A DNA stretch of 58,817 nucleotides from Pseudanabaena cinerea FACHB-1277 (lineage in GTDB: Bacteria > Cyanobacteriota > Cyanobacteriia > Pseudanabaenales > Pseudanabaenaceae), in the NCBI RefSeq assembly GCF_014696345.1, contig NZ_JACJPY010000017.1, positions 1 to 58,817 of the forward strand, read 5' to 3'. Below, piece after piece: positions 1-9,186 of the stretch (the first letter of the stretch is position 1; the number at the start of each line of letters is the position of its first letter). A program made the position numbers and the translations under genes. The notes under the pieces were generated by a model. The model saw only the letters and a program-made list of their open reading frames with translations. It was not told where the DNA came from and searched no databases.

Positions 1-62
1 GGGTGATTTGTTGTAATACCAGCAAATGTAGCTATGTCAATGGCATAGCCCTTCATTTGTAA

Positions 63-446
63 TTACAGGCGGTAATTAGCATTGTTAATGCGTTCGCGTA
101 CCATTGACTCGTCAGGGCGCTTCAAGGTGAAGCTATCCGCATTAGCGGTGATCAGTTCCTTTTGAGCTTCGGTAAGCCCAGGGATCGCTAAAACATCATC
201 TAGAGACTGATAGGGGGCATTGTCAATGATGATTCGCCCCAGGGTGGGGTACATACCACGCACCCTGCGGAAGGTATTGATATTAGAATTATTCAGGTCG
301 ATCTTGCTAAGGTCTTGGGTATAAAAATTAGTGGGTGGCAACTCTTCGGCAAATGCAGCGCTAGTGCCGAAAGAACCTAAAAAGCTAGTTGCCCAAATTG
401 ACGCGATCGCCACTAATAAAACAGAAAAGCGTATCAGTGCTTTCAT
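63..446 (-). CDS. psbU: Photosystem II 12 kDa extrinsic protein PsbU
   Basis: The 127-residue product begins with a signal peptide: positive MKALIR, a hydrophobic stretch, and an AFA-like cleavage site near residue 33, consistent with export to the thylakoid lumen. The mature part reads like PsbU, with a conserved segment around NNSNINTFRRVRGMYPTLGR and a helix-hairpin-helix-like fold region (SLDDVLAIPGLTEAQKELI). Known role of the family: a lumenal extrinsic subunit that stabilises the oxygen-evolving Mn cluster together with PsbO and PsbV. Length is normal. The gene is divergent from ndhD, with a 393-bp gap between them. The start at 446 is the only ATG giving a full signal peptide. Confidence 0.93.
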   Translation of the reverse strand: MKALIRFSVLLVAIASIWATSFLGSFGTSAAFAEELPPTNFYTQDLSKIDLNNSNINTFRRVRGMYPTLGRIIIDNAPYQSLDDVLAIPGLTEAQKELITANADSFTLKRPDESMVRERINNANYRL

Positions 447-839
447 GCCTAAAATCTCTCAATTTAAAAAATAATTTATTCACTTTCGAGATTACCAGAA
501 AATTGCAAACCCCTAGCCCTTTGGCTCTATAAATCCCTTTTCTAAATTCATCGAATTGAAGTTATATAAATTTTTGTTGCTAATTGTTAAGGATTTGTTA
601 CATATTTTGTGAGGTATAAATACCGATCCAATGCTGATGGGAGTCGATTCAATGCTTGATGCTGTCATGATCCCAGAGTTAAAAACCCTAATATTATCTA
701 AGATTTAGCGATCGCTGTCACCATTGGAGGCATCAATACATTTTTAAGTAACTATAAATAACCCATGCTTTGCAGGAGAGCGTAGGTACAATGACTGTCT
801 AGAAATAGGGCGGGTAATTACAACGGTTAATTTTCAAAT
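447..839. promoter_or_regulatory. Divergent intergenic region psbU/ndhD
   Basis: This 393-bp AT-rich gap lies between the psbU start (minus strand) and the ndhD start (plus strand), so it should hold both promoters. A TATAAA-like box lies at 615-620 with TTGTTA at 595-600, but the 14-nt spacing is short and I do not assign it firmly. A small AGGAG-preceded ATG-ACT-GTC-TAG unit lies near 774-795. No structured RNA or additional gene was recognised. Confidence 0.35.
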
Positions 840-2426
840 ATGTTAAGTCTCGAAAACTTTCCTTGGCTCACGTTTATCATCGCCTTCCCCATAGTTATGG
901 CCCTTGCGGTTGCCTTTGTCCCCGACAAGGGTGATGGCAAAACCATCCGTTGGTTTGCGCTGGTGGTGGGACTGATCGACTTTGCAGCGATCGTCTATGC
1001 CTTTTGTACAAAGTATGACTACAGCAACCCCAGTTTGCAACTAGTCGAAAGATACGAGTGGGTTCCCCAATTGGGGCTGAACTGGTCTGTGGGTGTAGAT
1101 GGACTCTCGATGCCCTTGGTTTTGCTGACAGGATTTATCACCACGCTTGCTGTCTTGGCATCTTGGCCCGTCACCCTCAAGCCCCGTTTATTTTATTTCC
1201 TGCTGCTGTCGATGTATGGCGCACAGATCGCCGTCTTCGCGGTGCAGGATATGCTGCTGTTTTTCTTGACATGGGAGTTAGAGCTAATTCCTGTATATCT
1301 ACTCCTATCGATTTGGGGCGGCTACAAGCGTCTCTATGCAGCCACTAAATTTATTCTTTACACAGCGATCGGCTCTTTGTTTATCCTGGTGGCAGGGCTA
1401 GCGATGGCTTTTTATGGCGATACCATCTCCTTTGATATGCAAACCCTCGCCAACAAAAACTACCCTCTCACCTTCCAATTACTCGCCTACGGTGCATTCC
1501 TGATTTCCTACGGGGTCAAGCTGCCAATCTTCCCCCTGCACACATGGCTACCCGATGCTCACGGTGAGGCAACCGCCCCTGTGCATATGCTCCTTGCAGG
1601 TATCTTGTTAAAAATGGGGGGCTATGCCCTGATGCGGATGAATGCGGGGATGCTCCCAGAGGCACACGCCTACTTTGCACCGATCCTCGTGATCTTAGGT
1701 ATCGTCAATATCATCTATGCGGCGCTAACTTCCTTTGCCCAACGCAGTCTCAAACGTAAGATTGCTTATTCTTCCATCTCCCATATGGGCTTTGTGCTGA
1801 TTGGGCTGGCTTCGTTTACAGACCTTGGCACAAGCGGCGCTATGCTGCAAATGATCTCCCACGGTTTGATCGGCGCAAGTCTATTCTTCCTCGTAGGTGC
1901 AACCTACGATCGCACCCATACTCTAATCCTCGATGAGATGGGCGGCGTAGGTCAAAAAATGCCCAAGATCTTTGCAATGTTTACTACCTGCTCCCTCGCA
2001 TCTCTGGCATTACCAGGCATGAGTGGCTTTGTGGCGGAAGTGATGATCTTTGTCGGTTTTGCCACCAGTGATGCCTATAGCGGCACATTTAAGTTAATTG
2101 CGCTGTTATTGATGGCGGTCGGCGTAATTTTAACACCGATCTATTTGCTGTCGATGTTGCGGGAAATCTTCTATGGTGAAGAGAATAAGGAACTTACTTC
2201 CCATCAAGAGCTAATTGATGCGGAACCCCGTGAGGTCTTTATTATTGCTTGCCTTTTGATTCCCATCATCGGCATTGGGTTTTATCCTAAGGTCGTTACA
2301 CAAATCTATGACAGCACCACCACCAAGTTGGCTGCCACATTGCGAGCGGCAGTGCCAGCACTAGCTGAAAAACGGCAGGACAATCGCTTAGCCAGTATGC
2401 AGCTTAAATCTGCTCCTAAGCTCTAA
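840..2426 (+). CDS. ndhD: NAD(P)H-quinone oxidoreductase chain 4 (NdhD1 type)
   Basis: This 528-residue polytopic membrane protein is one of the antiporter-like proton-pumping subunits of the thylakoid NDH-1 complex, used in respiration and cyclic electron flow. Family hallmarks visible are the [18 protein letters not shown] segment, [20 protein letters not shown] with its conserved His and Glu, and [18 protein letters not shown]. The sequence reads closest to NdhD1 rather than the CO2-uptake NdhD3/D4 forms, judged from remembered family sequences. The C-terminal end is soluble and variable. No clear Shine-Dalgarno precedes the ATG. A strong intrinsic terminator starts two bases after the stop, so the gene is probably monocistronic. 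Confidence 0.93.
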   Translation: MLSLENFPWLTFIIAFPIVMALAVAFVPDKGDGKTIRWFALVVGLIDFAAIVYAFCTKYDYSNPSLQLVERYEWVPQLGLNWSVGVDGLSMPLVLLTGFITTLAVLASWPVTLKPRLFYFLLLSMYGAQIAVFAVQDMLLFFLTWELELIPVYLLLSIWGGYKRLYAATKFILYTAIGSLFILVAGLAMAFYGDTISFDMQTLANKNYPLTFQLLAYGAFLISYGVKLPIFPLHTWLPDAHGEATAPVHMLLAGILLKMGGYALMRMNAGMLPEAHAYFAPILVILGIVNIIYAALTSFAQRSLKRKIAYSSISHMGFVLIGLASFTDLGTSGAMLQMISHGLIGASLFFLVGATYDRTHTLILDEMGGVGQKMPKIFAMFTTCSLASLALPGMSGFVAEVMIFVGFATSDAYSGTFKLIALLLMAVGVILTPIYLLSMLREIFYGEENKELTSHQELIDAEPREVFIIACLLIPIIGIGFYPKVVTQIYDSTTTKLAATLRAAVPALAEKRQDNRLASMQLKSAPKL

Positions 2427-2427
2427 C

Positions 2428-2456
2428 AAAAAAGCGGCGCATCGCGCCGCTTTTTT
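2428..2456 (+). terminator. Intrinsic terminator of ndhD
   Basis: A perfect 13-bp inverted repeat (AAAAAAGCGGCGC, loop ATC, GCGCCGCTTTTTT) begins two bases after the ndhD stop and ends in a T run. It can act in both directions and would also stop the opposing thiS transcript. Confidence 0.9.
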
Positions 2457-2465
2457 GTTTAGATA

Positions 2466-2669
2466 TCAGCCACCACCAACGATAGTGACTATTTCGAGGC
2501 GATCGCCAGCTTTGATAACAGTTTCTTGCCAAAGTTGACGATGCAAAATCTCTCCGTTATGTTCCACCGCCACAAGGCGCGGATTCATATTTAAAAATTC
2601 TAATAATTCCACCATATTGCGATCGGGGTGGCATTGGCGCTCTTCACCATTTATTTGCAAGGCGATCAT
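2466..2669 (-). CDS. thiS: Sulfur carrier protein ThiS
   Basis: This is a small beta-grasp protein of 67 residues from the ATG at 2669. It ends in VTIVGGG, the C-terminal di-glycine tail that is adenylated and thiocarboxylated to carry sulfur for thiazole synthesis in thiamine biosynthesis. The pattern INGEE, VELLEF, VAVEHNGEI, GDRLEIVTIVGGG matches ThiS. A longer frame opens with GTG at 2774, but it would start inside a hairpin, so it is unlikely. Two ATGs near 2703-2708 are alternatives adding 12-13 residues. It lies downstream of ftrC on the same strand, with a hairpin between them. Confidence 0.82.
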   Translation of the reverse strand: MIALQINGEERQCHPDRNMVELLEFLNMNPRLVAVEHNGEILHRQLWQETVIKAGDRLEIVTIVGGG

Positions 2670-2762
2670 AGGCTGGCGATCGCTGTCATTGTTAGCTGTA
2701 AGCATCATGTTTTGCGGGGAAGATTGCGAACAAAGGTTGGGATTTCCTTCAATCCCAAAAGC

Positions 2763-2796
2763 AAGTATTGACACTTTGCATCAATACTCGCTTTTT
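2763..2796. terminator. Hairpin between ftrC and thiS
   Basis: The inverted repeat AGTATTGA...TCAATACT is followed on the plus strand by CGCTTTTTTG and on the minus strand by a weaker TGCTTTT. It probably ends the ftrC transcript and overlaps the improbable long thiS start. Confidence 0.55.
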
Positions 2797-2804
2797 TGTT
2801 AAGG

Positions 2805-3170
2805 TTAAGCATCATAAACGATATCTATAACTTCCAACTCCTGTTTTGTACCGACAAAAGGATTGTCTTCGGTTAAAAACAGCATACAGTGACATTCCTT
2901 GCGTTCCCGCATTGGTACACAAGGACAGTTCCAATAGGTATCTTTGACCTCTGCTTCTTTGTCTTCGTAATAACGGCAGGGACAGAGAGGAGAGCCTAAC
3001 TCTTCCTTGTGCTTTGCCAAGCCCTCAATCACGGCATTAGTGACACTAGGATCGACACAGAAAAATGTTCCTGTGTTCTTGGCATATTTCTCTGAAAATT
3101 TTCGCATCGCTTCAAAGCTCTTTGAAGAAGCTTTATTTTTACCGCGATCTGATTCTGGGGTTGGGGACAT
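2805..3170 (-). CDS. ftrC: Ferredoxin-thioredoxin reductase catalytic chain
   Basis: The 121-residue protein carries the exact signature of the FTR beta chain: CPC, 16 residues, CPC, 8 residues, CHC (LCPCRYY ... NCPCVPM ... ECHCM). These cysteines hold a 4Fe-4S cluster and the redox-active disulfide that passes electrons from photosystem-I-reduced ferredoxin to thioredoxin. The N-terminal ESDRGKNKASSKS stretch is variable. Size is normal for cyanobacteria. It is transcribed toward thiS. Confidence 0.95.
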   Translation of the reverse strand: MSPTPESDRGKNKASSKSFEAMRKFSEKYAKNTGTFFCVDPSVTNAVIEGLAKHKEELGSPLCPCRYYEDKEAEVKDTYWNCPCVPMRERKECHCMLFLTEDNPFVGTKQELEVIDIVYDA

Positions 3171-3341
3171 GATCTTAAAATATCTTGCAAACTACTAATA
3201 CTACCTATATCACGAAACCGTTACAAGCCTTGACAAGGGCTTCAGATCCGTCAGATGAGAAATAACATAGTCATTTTCTAATCTGGTCGATCGCATCATC
3301 AACCGCGAAAAAGCTATATTATTACTACTTGTGTTGGTGAT

Positions 3342-4010
3342 ATGGGAAATAATGTGATATCGAGGGCTAATTTCTTTGTTGGATTAACAGTTGCATTAGT
3401 GGCTATTGCGACTGGGGCGATCGCGGCTGAAACGATGATCGCTAATAATGCTAGTGCCAACAAGTTAGGAACCTCTAGAAGTCTGCCTTCTTTGCAAACA
3501 AGGGCGCGTCCACCATTACAACCTGAAACCCTGCACTTGGGAATGTTGGAAACGCAGTTTTTTGCCTATGCTCAAGACAATAACTGGGCGGCGATCACCA
3601 CGGTGCGCCGCGAGCATTATGCCATGCACAGATTACAACCAGGGGGCGAAGGGCTGTATGCCCTGCCTGATCGCCAATTGATCTATGTCAGGGGATTTGT
3701 GGCGGATATTTATTTTGAACGCGATCGCCTTGTGGGGATTCGATTATTTCCCGATAATCGCGATCGCCCGATTACCGCAAAGAATGTTTTGGTTTTGGTC
3801 AGGGCTTGGTTTCCCGATGATGTTGTCAGCGTGATCTATCAGGTTGCGCCCACTGACCCGCGCCAAATCGTCATCGAGACTTTAATTGGCAATATTCCCC
3901 CCGTATTTAAGCAAGACCTTGGCAAGGTGGCACTGCCCTTTTGTCGGGCGATCGTTTTCCCTGCCCCTGTTTCGATAAATACCCTTTCGACCTGTAATAT
4001 AGATTCTTAA
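3342..4010 (+). CDS. Secreted hypothetical protein
   Basis: I do not recognise a named family. The 222-residue product begins with an N-terminal signal peptide or anchor (NFFVGLTVALVAIATGAIAAE, with likely cleavage after AIA). A low-complexity Ser/Pro/Arg linker follows to about residue 62. The rest is a mixed alpha/beta domain with repeated beta-like segments (RQLIYVRGFVADIYFERDRLVGIRLF) and two Cys near the end (FCRAI, STCN) that could form a disulfide. This suggests a periplasmic or lumenal protein. It ends 8 bp before the longest trpS frame, so the two may be co-transcribed. Confidence 0.6.
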   Translation: MGNNVISRANFFVGLTVALVAIATGAIAAETMIANNASANKLGTSRSLPSLQTRARPPLQPETLHLGMLETQFFAYAQDNNWAAITTVRREHYAMHRLQPGGEGLYALPDRQLIYVRGFVADIYFERDRLVGIRLFPDNRDRPITAKNVLVLVRAWFPDDVVSVIYQVAPTDPRQIVIETLIGNIPPVFKQDLGKVALPFCRAIVFPAPVSINTLSTCNIDS

Positions 4011-4078
4011 GTAAGCCCATGAATGCGCTCCATTGGGACGTATCCATGGGCTACATTCATCGCATCTCCATCATTTCC

Positions 4079-5077
4079 ATGCAAAAAAGAGTTTTATCGG
4101 GCGTACAACCAACTGGCAATCTGCATATCGGCAACTATTTGGGAGCGATTCGTAACTGGGTAGAGACGCAAGCGGATTATGAAAGTTTCTTTTGTGTTGT
4201 CGACCTCCATGCCATTACTGTCCCCCATGACCCTAAAACCTTAGCGGTGAATACCCGTGATATCGCGGCACTGTATATCGCCTGTGGCATTGACCCGCAA
4301 ATATCGACCATTTTTGTGCAGTCCCATGTGTCAGCCCATGCTGAGCTAACATGGCTACTTAATTGCATTACGCCGCTAAACTGGCTAGAAAGAATGATCC
4401 AGTTTAAGGAGAAGGCAATCAAACAGGGGGAAAATGTGGGCGTGGGTTTGCTGGACTATCCTGTGCTGATGGCGGCGGATATTTTGCTATATCAAGCGGA
4501 TCTTGTGCCTGTGGGTGAGGATCAAAAGCAACATTTGGAATTAACAAGGGATATTGCGGGCAGATTTAATGATCAATTTGCGGCGGTGTTGAAAGTACCT
4601 GAGCCATTGATTCGCAAGGAGGGGGCGCGGGTGATGAGCCTCACCGATGGCACGAAAAAAATGTCTAAGTCCGATCCCACGGAAATGAGTCGCATTCATC
4701 TGTTGGATAGTGCCGATGAAATTACTAAAAAAATTAAAAAATGTAAAACTGACGCGATCCGAGAGTTAGCCTTTGATCAAAGCGATCGCCCCGAAGCTCA
4801 TAATTTATTGGGGCTATACGCAATTTTTGCTAATAAAACTAAGGCAGAGGTGGAGGCTGAGACGGCGACATGGCGGGGTTGGGGCGACTTTAAAACGGTG
4901 CTGACTGAGGCGGCGATCGCGCATTTAGAGCCGATTCAAACTAAATATCGCGAAGTGGTGCAGGAATCTGGCTATCTGGATCAAGTTTTGCGGGACGGTC
5001 GAGAAAAGGCATCTGAGACAGCTTTTAAAACTCTCGATGCGGTCAAAGAGGCAATGGGCTATTTGACCAAAATTTAA
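4079..5077 (+). CDS. trpS: Tryptophan--tRNA ligase
   Basis: This class Ic aminoacyl-tRNA synthetase charges tRNA-Trp. The HIGH-type motif LHIGNYLGA lies near residues 15-23, and the KMSKS loop appears as KKMSKSDPT in the second half. GVQPTGNLHIG at the start is characteristic. An upstream in-frame ATG at 4019 would add 20 residues unlike the family, so the ATG at 4079, opening MQKRVLSG, is chosen; length is then 332 aa, usual for bacterial TrpS. A palindromic element follows the stop. Confidence 0.95.
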   Translation: MQKRVLSGVQPTGNLHIGNYLGAIRNWVETQADYESFFCVVDLHAITVPHDPKTLAVNTRDIAALYIACGIDPQISTIFVQSHVSAHAELTWLLNCITPLNWLERMIQFKEKAIKQGENVGVGLLDYPVLMAADILLYQADLVPVGEDQKQHLELTRDIAGRFNDQFAAVLKVPEPLIRKEGARVMSLTDGTKKMSKSDPTEMSRIHLLDSADEITKKIKKCKTDAIRELAFDQSDRPEAHNLLGLYAIFANKTKAEVEAETATWRGWGDFKTVLTEAAIAHLEPIQTKYREVVQESGYLDQVLRDGREKASETAFKTLDAVKEAMGYLTKI

Positions 5078-5100
5078 GAAGTTGCTTTAAAAGTTGTCTA

Positions 5101-5175
5101 GATCCCCCCAGCCCCCCTTATTGAAGGGGGGAGAATTTTCTTCATCCCCCTTCACAAGGGGGATTGAGGGGGATC
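5101..5175. repeat. C/G-rich palindromic intergenic element
   Basis: A 75-bp element bounded by GATCCCCCC and GGGGGATC carries two internal hairpins (CCCCCCTT-ATTG-AAGGGGGG and CCCCCTT-CAC-AAGGGGG). Such elements are common between cyanobacterial genes. It sits between the convergent ends of trpS and sppA and may end both transcripts. Confidence 0.7.
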
Positions 5176-5190
5176 ATTAGCGCTTTTATT

Positions 5191-5994
5191 TTAGCCTTGC
5201 CACATCCACAGAGGCATTCCGCTAGTTTCCATCTCAAATTGAAAACGGGCGATCGCATTGTCGCTGCCCCCTGGTAAAAATTTAGCGGCAAAGGACTTGG
5301 GTGGCTTGATGGTAAATACTTTCGTATTTTTAGGATCGAGTCCTGCTAGTTCTGCTGCCCATTTTCGTGCATCTTCTTCCGTACCAAGGCGATCGACTAG
5401 CCCCAAGGCCAATGCCTGCTCGCCTGTAAATACGCGCCCATCGGCAAAGGAGCGCACCGTGGCGGGACTAAGCTTGCGCCCTTCTGCGACTGTATTCACA
5501 AATTGATCATAGCTAGTATCGATCAGGGATTGCAAAATCACGCGCTCTTCAGGGGTAATTTCGCGATCGAAGGCAAGAATATCTTTATAAGCCCCCGACT
5601 TAATCACCTTAAAGGAAACCCCAATTTTATCCAGCAGTTTCTCAATATTGTTGCCTCGCAAAATTACGCCGATGCTGCCTGTAATTGTGCCTGGGTTAGA
5701 GACGATGTAATCTGCGCCCACACCGATATACACGCCACCACTGGCGGAAATATTGCCAAAACTAGCAACCACTTTTACCTTTTCGCGCAGGCGTTTGAGG
5801 GCATCGTAGATTTCTTGGGAATCGCCCACGGTTCCACCAGGGCTATCGATTCGCAATAACAAGGCAGGAAATTTCTGTTCTTCTACGAATTCTAATGCCT
5901 CCAAAACTCTGGTTCTGGTGCTAGAGCCGATCGCGCCCGTGATTTCAATGCGGGCAATTTTTTTACGAAATTTACGTTTAAGAAAGCCTAGCAT
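5191..5994 (-). CDS. sppA: Signal peptide peptidase SppA, short form (S49 family)
   Basis: This 267-residue S49 serine protease cleaves leftover signal peptides in the membrane. Motifs seen are LLLRIDSPGGTVGDSQEIYDAL, NISASGGVYIG with the likely nucleophile Ser85, and KSGAYKDILAF with the likely general-base Lys137, which together give the Ser/Lys dyad of the family. The short length matches the single-domain form. The N-terminus is basic (KRKFRKKIAR) with no clear transmembrane helix, so membrane association may be peripheral. Convergent with trpS. Confidence 0.88.
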   Translation of the reverse strand: MLGFLKRKFRKKIARIEITGAIGSSTRTRVLEALEFVEEQKFPALLLRIDSPGGTVGDSQEIYDALKRLREKVKVVASFGNISASGGVYIGVGADYIVSNPGTITGSIGVILRGNNIEKLLDKIGVSFKVIKSGAYKDILAFDREITPEERVILQSLIDTSYDQFVNTVAEGRKLSPATVRSFADGRVFTGEQALALGLVDRLGTEEDARKWAAELAGLDPKNTKVFTIKPPKSFAAKFLPGGSDNAIARFQFEMETSGMPLWMWQG

Positions 5995-6057
5995 TAGGTT
6001 ATTAATTATTTATGTTGAGTTTGTTAACGAATCTTTACTATAGCGCTTTGAGCTTAA

Positions 6058-6092
6058 CCCCAAAGCCAAAAAAAATTACAAGTGGGGCTTTG
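6058..6092. repeat. Inverted repeat upstream of the GT2 gene
   Basis: CCCAAAGCC and GGCTTTGGG flank an A-rich loop in the 200-bp gap between the divergent sppA and glycosyltransferase genes. It could be an operator or a hairpin; no function is assigned. Confidence 0.4.
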
Positions 6093-6195
6093 GGACAATT
6101 GCAATTTTTTTTGCCTCTGATCCCGATCGCGATCGGCGAATAAAAAGCGGTATCCTGAATAAAGCTAAACATTTCGCAATATATCTAAATCCTCA

Positions 6196-7572
6196 ATGCA
6201 CGAGATGGACTTACGAAACAGCCTTCAGACAGGGGGCGATCGCCGCAGACTCAAGACCATAATGGCACTTGCCATAGTCTATGGCTTTACCTTTGGGATG
6301 CATCTAGTCCCTTGGGGGCAATGGCTGCTACTGGGGCTTTTTAGCATTCAAGCCCTACGCCTCATCTTTGCGCCACCTCTACCCCCCCTTGGCATTTCGC
6401 AATCATTACCTGCCTCGTCTGCCAAGCCTCTAGAATCAGAGACCTTGCCATTTTTTTCGCTCATAGCATCCGCTAAAAACGAAGAAGCGGTTATTGCTAA
6501 TCTCGTCCAAAATCTCTGTCAACTAGACTATCCTAGCGATCGCTTTGAGGTCTGGATCGTTGATGACAATAGCAGCGATCGCACTGCCGATGTGTTGGAA
6601 TTACTCAAGACAAAATTTCCGCAGTTAAAAACCCTGCGGCGGGGTGCTGGTGCTCAGGGGGGCAAATCGGGGGCGCTAAACCAAGTGCTGCCCAGGACTC
6701 AGGGTGACATTATTGGCGTGTTTGATGCCGATGCCCAAGTAACCCATGATGTGCTGCGATCGCTAGTACCTGTATTTCAGCAGCCTAAAATTGGGGCGGT
6801 ACAACTACGCAAGGCGATCGCCAATGCCAATGAAAATGCTTGGACAGCAGGGCAGTCGGCGGAGATGGCACTAGATTTATGCTTGCAGGATTTACGGATC
6901 AGGGTGGGCGGCACGGGCGAACTGCGGGGCAACGGGCAGTTTGTGAAGCGTCAAGCCCTCGATAGTTGCGGCGGCTGGAATGAACAAACCATTACCGATG
7001 ATCTAGACTTAACAATTCGCTTGCATCTCCATCAATGGGATATCGCCTGTTTGTACAACCCTGCGGTACAGGAAGAGGGAGTCGTCACTCTCAAGCAACT
7101 ATGGCATCAGCGCAATCGCTGGGCTGAGGGTGGCTTTCAGCGCTACCTTGATTACACAATCCCTCTGCTGAGCAATCGCATGGGCTTCTTAAAGAGCTTT
7201 GATGCCTTTCTATTTGTGATTAATCAATATCTGCTTACCATTGCCTTTATTCCTGATACCCTAGCCGCGATCGCCTTCCATCACGCGCCCCTATTGCCAC
7301 CGATCGCCATTTTCTCCCTCTCCCTCACTTCCGTGACGATGGCATTTGGCTTGCGGCGTTCCTATCAAATGCCTTGGCGATCGGCGATTTGGCGAACCAT
7401 ACCTGGCATGATCTATATGCTGCATTGGATTCCTGTGATTGCTTGCGTCACCTTGCGGATGTGCGTAGTGCCGAAACGCCTCAAGTGGGTTAAGACCCAA
7501 CATCAAGGCGCAGGTAAGACCAGTATTTTAGAAGATTTAGAAGATATTGAATTGCAGGAAATTGGCGGGTGA
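6196..7572 (+). CDS. mgdA: GT2 glycosyltransferase, probable glucosyl-diacylglycerol synthase
   Basis: The 458-residue protein has two N-terminal membrane helices (about 20-50), a GT-A catalytic domain and several C-terminal helices. Catalytic motifs seen are VDDNSSD, DADAQV (the DXD metal site), TDDLDL and QRNRW, as in processive-type GT2 enzymes. Topology and size fit the cyanobacterial enzyme that transfers glucose from UDP-glucose to diacylglycerol, the first step toward galactolipids (Synechocystis sll1377 type). Assignment to that specific enzyme is by overall resemblance and is less certain than the GT2 call. The start could be the second Met (residue 4). Confidence 0.6.
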   Translation: MHEMDLRNSLQTGGDRRRLKTIMALAIVYGFTFGMHLVPWGQWLLLGLFSIQALRLIFAPPLPPLGISQSLPASSAKPLESETLPFFSLIASAKNEEAVIANLVQNLCQLDYPSDRFEVWIVDDNSSDRTADVLELLKTKFPQLKTLRRGAGAQGGKSGALNQVLPRTQGDIIGVFDADAQVTHDVLRSLVPVFQQPKIGAVQLRKAIANANENAWTAGQSAEMALDLCLQDLRIRVGGTGELRGNGQFVKRQALDSCGGWNEQTITDDLDLTIRLHLHQWDIACLYNPAVQEEGVVTLKQLWHQRNRWAEGGFQRYLDYTIPLLSNRMGFLKSFDAFLFVINQYLLTIAFIPDTLAAIAFHHAPLLPPIAIFSLSLTSVTMAFGLRRSYQMPWRSAIWRTIPGMIYMLHWIPVIACVTLRMCVVPKRLKWVKTQHQGAGKTSILEDLEDIELQEIGG

Positions 7573-7806
7573 AGAGAATTGCGAAGTGATTCCCTTTCAT
7601 CAGACTTATAACTTCATGTTACGCAGAACGCAGATGATGAATCTCTGGCTGCTAGCCAAGCAGGGCAACCACGGGGGGATTACCTCTGCCTGAATAATTC
7701 ATGTTTTGTAGGGGCTGTGGATGGTGCGTGCCAGTCCGAAACCTTAGCTATCTCAGGTATTCCATCTGCGTAAGGCGAGTAATTAAACTAAAAAAGATAA
7801 AAAACT
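7573..7806. other. Intergenic gap before the FAD oxidoreductase
   Basis: This 234-bp stretch holds no gene. It contains a segment (about 7655-7740) resembling dispersed cyanobacterial repeats with complementary GGGGCAACCACGG-like pieces, and an A-rich leader just before the next ATG. Confidence 0.3.
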
Positions 7807-8982
7807 ATGTATGACTGGATTGTAATTGGTGGTGGTATTACAGGAATATCCCTAAGCTATGAATTACAAAAAGCGGGACTATCCACATTATTAATCGAAC
7901 AGCATTCTCAATTGCAGGGGGCTAGCAGTTTGGGTTATGGCGGCATTCCCTATTGGTCTGGCACAACCGCACTGACGCGGCAGCTTGGCGAAGAAGGAAT
8001 TGCAAGACAGCGAGAATTGTCTGATGAGTTGGGTATGGATACAGAGTTTCGCGATATTGACCTGTTGCTGACCCTTGAACCCGATGCCGATCCAGATTTG
8101 GTCATGGCGAACTATGCAAATTGCGCGGTCGCCCCTCAATTGCTCAATCCCCAAGAAGCGGTCGAATGTGAACCATTGTTAAATATTGATGGCATTGGCG
8201 GCGCACTAAAGTTTAAGCATAGTCATATCAATCTAAATTGCTTTGTGGCAGCCCATAGTCAAAATTTCCAAAGATTGGGGGGCAAGATTGCCTATGCTAA
8301 AGTGCAGCAATTTTTAAAGGACGGCGATCGCATTAAAGGGGTTGAGACATCGGTGGGAACATACAAGAGCGATCACGTAGTTGTTTGTGCTGGGGGAATG
8401 TCCCGCGCCCTGCTCAAAGATTCAGGAATTAAAGTCAAAGTCTACTTTACCCATGCCGAAGCCATTGATACGGAACCCGTGGATCTGCAATTGCGAGCGA
8501 TGGTCATGCCTGCCAATAGCACCCGTAACCAATTAGAGGAAGCCACCAATGATGTTGATAGTGATGAAGTTTGGGAGCAGGCAGGGATCGAACTGGTTAA
8601 GCCTGCTGTGGATGCAGGAGCGATTCAATATTGCGATCGACGCATTCGTTTTGGACAACTTAGCCGCGTTTTAACCGATTTTGATGCAGTCATTGATCCG
8701 CACCAGAGTGAGGCGGCAATTCGCAGCGCGGTGGCAAAAGTATTGCCACAAATTGCGGATCTAAAAGGTAAATGGCGCAACTGTTTAGTTGCCTTTAGCC
8801 GTGATAGGTTGCCCCTAGTTGGTGGGATGCAGGATTATCCAAATCTACACCTGTTTACAGGTTTTACTAGCCCCACAGTGTTTGTGCCTGCTCTATCTAA
8901 ACGTTTTGCTGCCAATGCAACTGGCGATCGCGACCCGATTTTGCCTTTACTATCTCCCAACCGTTTCAAATTCCCTGACTAG
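7807..8982 (+). CDS. FAD-dependent oxidoreductase (DAO/GlyOx-like)
   Basis: This 391-residue flavoprotein has an N-terminal Rossmann motif VIGGGITGISLSYELQKAG and a Glu ending the second strand (LLIEQ). A later VVVCAGGMS segment and a C-terminal LPLVGGMQDYPNLHLFTGFTS segment are typical of the D-amino-acid oxidase, glycine oxidase and sarcosine oxidase superfamily, where the C-terminal part closes over FAD. The substrate cannot be told from sequence. It is the last intact core-type gene before the accessory region; its stop is 58 bp before the toxin relic. Confidence 0.8.
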   Translation: MYDWIVIGGGITGISLSYELQKAGLSTLLIEQHSQLQGASSLGYGGIPYWSGTTALTRQLGEEGIARQRELSDELGMDTEFRDIDLLLTLEPDADPDLVMANYANCAVAPQLLNPQEAVECEPLLNIDGIGGALKFKHSHINLNCFVAAHSQNFQRLGGKIAYAKVQQFLKDGDRIKGVETSVGTYKSDHVVVCAGGMSRALLKDSGIKVKVYFTHAEAIDTEPVDLQLRAMVMPANSTRNQLEEATNDVDSDEVWEQAGIELVKPAVDAGAIQYCDRRIRFGQLSRVLTDFDAVIDPHQSEAAIRSAVAKVLPQIADLKGKWRNCLVAFSRDRLPLVGGMQDYPNLHLFTGFTSPTVFVPALSKRFAANATGDRDPILPLLSPNRFKFPD

Positions 8983-9039
8983 TAGTCTGCCAAAAGAAAT
9001 TTGCGGGATTATTGAATTGCAACTTCGGTAGTAGGTTGA

Positions 9040-9143
9040 AGTATAGGAAGTCAGTCTTCTCGAAGTAGTTCCCAATCGGATGGCAAAATCCCTTTTGACC
9101 AATGGTTTAACGCCCTGAGAGATATTCGCACACAAGCAAGAAT
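9040..9143 (+). pseudogene. Fragment of a HigB/RelE-like toxin gene
   Basis: A frame without a start codon reads ...SDGKIPFDQWFNALRDIRTQAR and then breaks off. The pattern GK-x-PF-x-x-W-x-x-x-L-R-D and QAR is typical of the N-terminal part of the phage-derived HigB-like addiction-module toxins, whose next residues should be I-x-ARI-x-R. Identity is lost exactly at 9143/9144, where the sequence switches to the block shared with 53.7 kb. The rest of the toxin and any antitoxin are missing. Confidence 0.5.
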
Positions 9144-9186
9144 GGCTGCTAATTCAATTAGGCTCTAAAAGATGACTAACGATCAA
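9144..9186. repeat. Left copy of the island-flanking direct repeat
   Basis: Two blocks abut here: 24 nt (9144-9167, from GGCTGCTAAT to TTAGGCTCTA) and 19 nt (9168-9186, AAAGATGACTAACGATCAA). Both recur identically and in the same orientation at 53674-53697 and 53793-53811, separated there by 95 bp. The copies bracket the entire CRISPR-Cas block. Confidence 0.85.

Noticed and set aside
2466-2774. Longer ThiS frame of 102 residues
   Set aside because: It needs a GTG start located inside the hairpin between ftrC and thiS. The extra N-terminus is unlike ThiS.
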